A stretch of DNA of 64,000 nucleotides, taken from the NCBI RefSeq assembly GCF_002895435.1, contig NZ_POYJ01000006.1, positions 124,001 through 188,000 on the forward strand, in the 5' to 3' direction. The notes beneath the pieces were generated by a model. That model saw only the letters and a list, made by a program, of their open reading frames with translations, had not been told where the DNA came from and ran no database searches. This document shows, in pieces, positions 62,278 through 64,000 of the stretch. Made by a program: the position numbers and the translations under genes. Numbering within the stretch: the stretch's first letter is position 1; each line of letters opens with the position of its first letter. Origin of the DNA: Aquimarina sediminis. Lineage in GTDB: Bacteria > Bacteroidota > Bacteroidia > Flavobacteriales > Flavobacteriaceae.

Positions 62278-62290
62278 CGGTATACCCAAA

Positions 62291-62320
62291 AAGCGCTCTA
62301 TTCCTTTAGGGCGCTTACTT
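62291..62320 (+). terminator. Terminator of the second porin gene
   Basis: AAGCGCTCTA (62291-62300) pairs with TAGGGCGCTT (62307-62316, one G-U) around TTCCTT, followed by ACTTTTATTT. Confidence 0.8.
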
Positions 62321-62941
62321 TTATTTATTTTCAAGTTTTTTTTTAAACTTTTTAACTCCTACAGGAACTTCGATGTCCAAATTATTTTCTTCTGGTGGTA
62401 TTGGGCAAGAATAACGATCATTGTATGCACAGTAAGGGTTATAAGCAGTATTAAAGTCAATTAATATCGATTCATTTTCAGGTATCTTTAAATCAATAAA
62501 ACGTCCTCCAGCATAGCTAGTATCTCCGTTGGTCAAATCTGTAAAAGGAAGAAATAGGTAATCTTCATATTCTGGTTGAGTTTTTAATCCTTGATTCTGA
62601 TAAATATTCAGAACGTAGGTTTGGTCATCAAACTTAAAATGTGCCTCTCCATACTTAACATACAACGGTTCTCTACCGGTTGTAGTTTTCATAATAAAAG
62701 GAGTCTCATACTGTGTACGAACAAATTTTGCCAGAATACAAAAGGAAGTATCTATTTTAAAAAACTCAAGAGCTTTGAACTGCTCTAAATCTTTTACTGT
62801 CAAAGGCGAAGTACCTTCAGAAGAAAAATCTCTATTTAACTCTTCCTGAAAAGACAATATTCTTTTTATTGCCGTAGAATCCTGAGCAACTACATTTCCA
62901 ATAAAAAATATTAATAAGATTGACAATCTAAACACCGACAT
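62321..62941 (-). CDS. DUF1684 family secreted protein
   Basis: A 206-aa protein with signal peptide ending VVAQ (residues 1-20). The core matches DUF1684: PLYVKYGEAHFKFDDQTYVL, YAGGRFIDLKIPENESILID and FNTAYNPYCAYNDRYSCPIP, then PEENNLDIEVPVG. The conserved Cys and Tyr-Asn residues suggest a binding or enzymatic site, but the function is unknown. The -7 box TATTTTTG (62960-62953, minus strand) lies only 11 bp before the ATG, so the leader is very short. Confidence 0.87.
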   Translation of the reverse strand: MSVFRLSILLIFFIGNVVAQDSTAIKRILSFQEELNRDFSSEGTSPLTVKDLEQFKALEFFKIDTSFCILAKFVRTQYETPFIMKTTTGREPLYVKYGEAHFKFDDQTYVLNIYQNQGLKTQPEYEDYLFLPFTDLTNGDTSYAGGRFIDLKIPENESILIDFNTAYNPYCAYNDRYSCPIPPEENNLDIEVPVGVKKFKKKLENK

Positions 62942-63439
62942 TTATTTTTTTGCAAAAATACAATTTACAATTAGAACTCATCTAAACACTTTTATTTTTA
63001 TAAAACCGTTAACTTTCACTAGCAACAGCCCTCTTTCTTAACTTCAAGTTCTTATTAGGAGCAAAACAAATACGTTTTCCAATTCAACAAAAAAACCGAC
63101 ATAATTGCAAACACCTCTTCTTTATTACGAAATCATTACTTCACACAAAGAATTCAAAAAACCATAAACATCTGGTTTAAAGATAATTAAATTTTTAAAC
63201 AAAAAGTTTAAATACGTTAAATAGAAAATTAAAGAATAATTAATTAACTTATAACAGCAGATGAGTTGGATATAGCACATCTCAACCTCATAAAGGAGTT
63301 ACAAATTAGTAATTCAACCTCCCTAAATTTCGGATTACTAAGCATATAAACACTACAAAACACCTTTTATTTTTTAATAACCTAAAAAGTAATTGATCAG
63401 AGAATGTAGAAATTCATTATTAAATCTCATTAAAATTAT
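62942..63439. other. Intergenic region of about 500 bp
   Basis: AT-rich spacer between divergent genes. It holds the promoter of the DUF1684 gene at its left end. A weak hairpin (ATGAGTTG with CAACCTCAT) lies at about 63260-63292. I see no ORF, repeat or clear regulatory palindrome. Confidence 0.5.
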
Positions 63440-64000
63440 ATGAGAAATGTAGTTATAAAATTATTAGTACTTCTCTCTATATATAGAGTGAGTTCGCAAG
63501 AACTTTTTTTAACAAATAATGTCATAGAAGACTCTATTCAAGTTTTATTGCAAAAAACGAGATATAACTTACAAATTAAAAATGATATTATACTATCTCA
63601 TAGAGATGCACAACAATTACTTATTTACAGCGAACATATAACAAACCAGGAGCTAAAAATCAATATATACCTCTTATATGCCGAATTACAAATAAAGATG
63701 TATAATTTTGATATGGGTATCCACTATTTTGATAAAGTCAAAAAAATATGCATCGCTACAGATGATTTCAAAAGACTGATTAGGGTAAATATTGCAACAA
63801 GCATTTCTCTTAGAAGCTTAAAGAAATATGATGAAATGGAGCAGATTTTAAACGAAAGTTTAAAGCTTATTTATAACAATCAAGAAAAAGGATCATATTT
63901 AGAATTAATGGTTTTACATGAAATAGCCATATTTTATAGTTATGATAAAAAAACTCCTCGAAAAGCAATCTCTTATGGGAAGCAGTTTTTTGAAGTACTT
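63440..64000 (+). CDS. Secreted TPR-like helical protein, 3' truncated by window edge
   Basis: An ATG at 63440 opens a frame that runs to the window end (187 codons). A signal-like segment (MRNVVIKLLVLLSIYRVSSQ) is followed by helices typical of tetratricopeptide-like repeats (NIYLLYAELQIKMYNFDMGI, LNESLKLIYNNQEKGSYLEL, HEIAIFYSYDKKTP). It resembles the N-terminal sensing part of LuxR-type regulators or histidine kinases of Bacteroidota, including the kinase at 53 kb, but the effector domain is outside the window. Confidence 0.75.
   Translation, partial: MRNVVIKLLVLLSIYRVSSQELFLTNNVIEDSIQVLLQKTRYNLQIKNDIILSHRDAQQLLIYSEHITNQELKINIYLLYAELQIKMYNFDMGIHYFDKVKKICIATDDFKRLIRVNIATSISLRSLKKYDEMEQILNESLKLIYNNQEKGSYLELMVLHEIAIFYSYDKKTPRKAISYGKQFFEVL

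Noticed and set aside
1..64000. Prophage, integrative element or insertion sequence
   Set aside because: No integrase, transposase, phage structural gene, tRNA attachment site or flanking target repeats were found; base composition looks even by eye.

Overview
The window reads as chromosome of a flavobacterium (Bacteroidota, family Flavobacteriaceae, probably marine and Aquimarina-like; the genus is a guess). The DNA is AT-rich. Several promoters carry the Bacteroidota -7 box TAnnTTTG. Proteins typical of this group are present: a TonB receptor with a carboxypeptidase-regulatory-like N-terminus, SecA with a large insertion, DnaJ with a reduced zinc domain, DUF2795, DUF6249, DUF4920, DUF2911 and DUF1684 proteins, and a decayed copy of a flavobacterial S74-like protein tail. 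Both ends cut genes: a metal-binding lipoprotein gene at the left and a secreted repeat protein gene at the right. I found no tRNA, rRNA, CRISPR array or intact insertion sequence.

Layout. 1-6.4 kb: a TroABCD/ZnuABC-type metal ABC importer whose two permeases both end in winged-helix domains, facing a TonB receptor whose promoter spacer holds a DtxR-like palindrome. 6.5-7.15 kb: gene remnants. 7.2-14.1 kb: a 2-oxoacid dehydrogenase E2, recR, a small membrane protein, cobalamin adenosyltransferase, a DUF2795 protein and secA with a possible leader peptide. 14.2-20.7 kb: a PilJ-type sensor protein and two ECF sigma operons, each with a membrane partner, the second also with a DUF4097-like secreted protein. 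21-25 kb: DUF2911, meaB, a truncated glycosyltransferase, a PagL-like lipid A deacylase and an XRE regulator. 25.4-25.9 kb: a promoter, a nested structured RNA candidate and a small ORF whose start codon can pair with the RNA. 26-28 kb: DinB-like protein, Crp/Fnr regulator, a 21-bp tandem array and a conserved acidic protein. 28-38 kb: BCCT transporter, class A penicillin-binding protein, PAP2 phosphatase, OmpA-like protein, MATE exporter, M28 peptidase and PPK2. 38-46 kb: an NtrC-like regulator without a DNA-binding domain, MscS channel, NatAB-type ABC exporter, and grpE-dnaJ. 46-51 kb: YceI lipoprotein, epimerase, MnmD, DUF4920 lipoprotein, ilvE with a Leu/Val-rich leader ORF, and a MazG-like pyrophosphohydrolase. 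51.2-55.6 kb: a four-gene cassette (papain-like peptidase, unknown partner, histidine kinase, LuxR-type response regulator). 55.6-64 kb: M49 peptidase, SRPBCC/GyrI protein, CrcB, a divergent PII protein, paired operators, two tandem porin paralogues, a DUF1684 lipoprotein-like protein and the truncated final gene.

Most of the window is ordinary core genome. The parts that look least described are the RNA/start-codon switch candidate at 25.4 kb, the peptidase-two-component cassette at 51-55 kb, the 21-bp helically phased array at 27.3 kb, and the leader ORFs before secA and ilvE.
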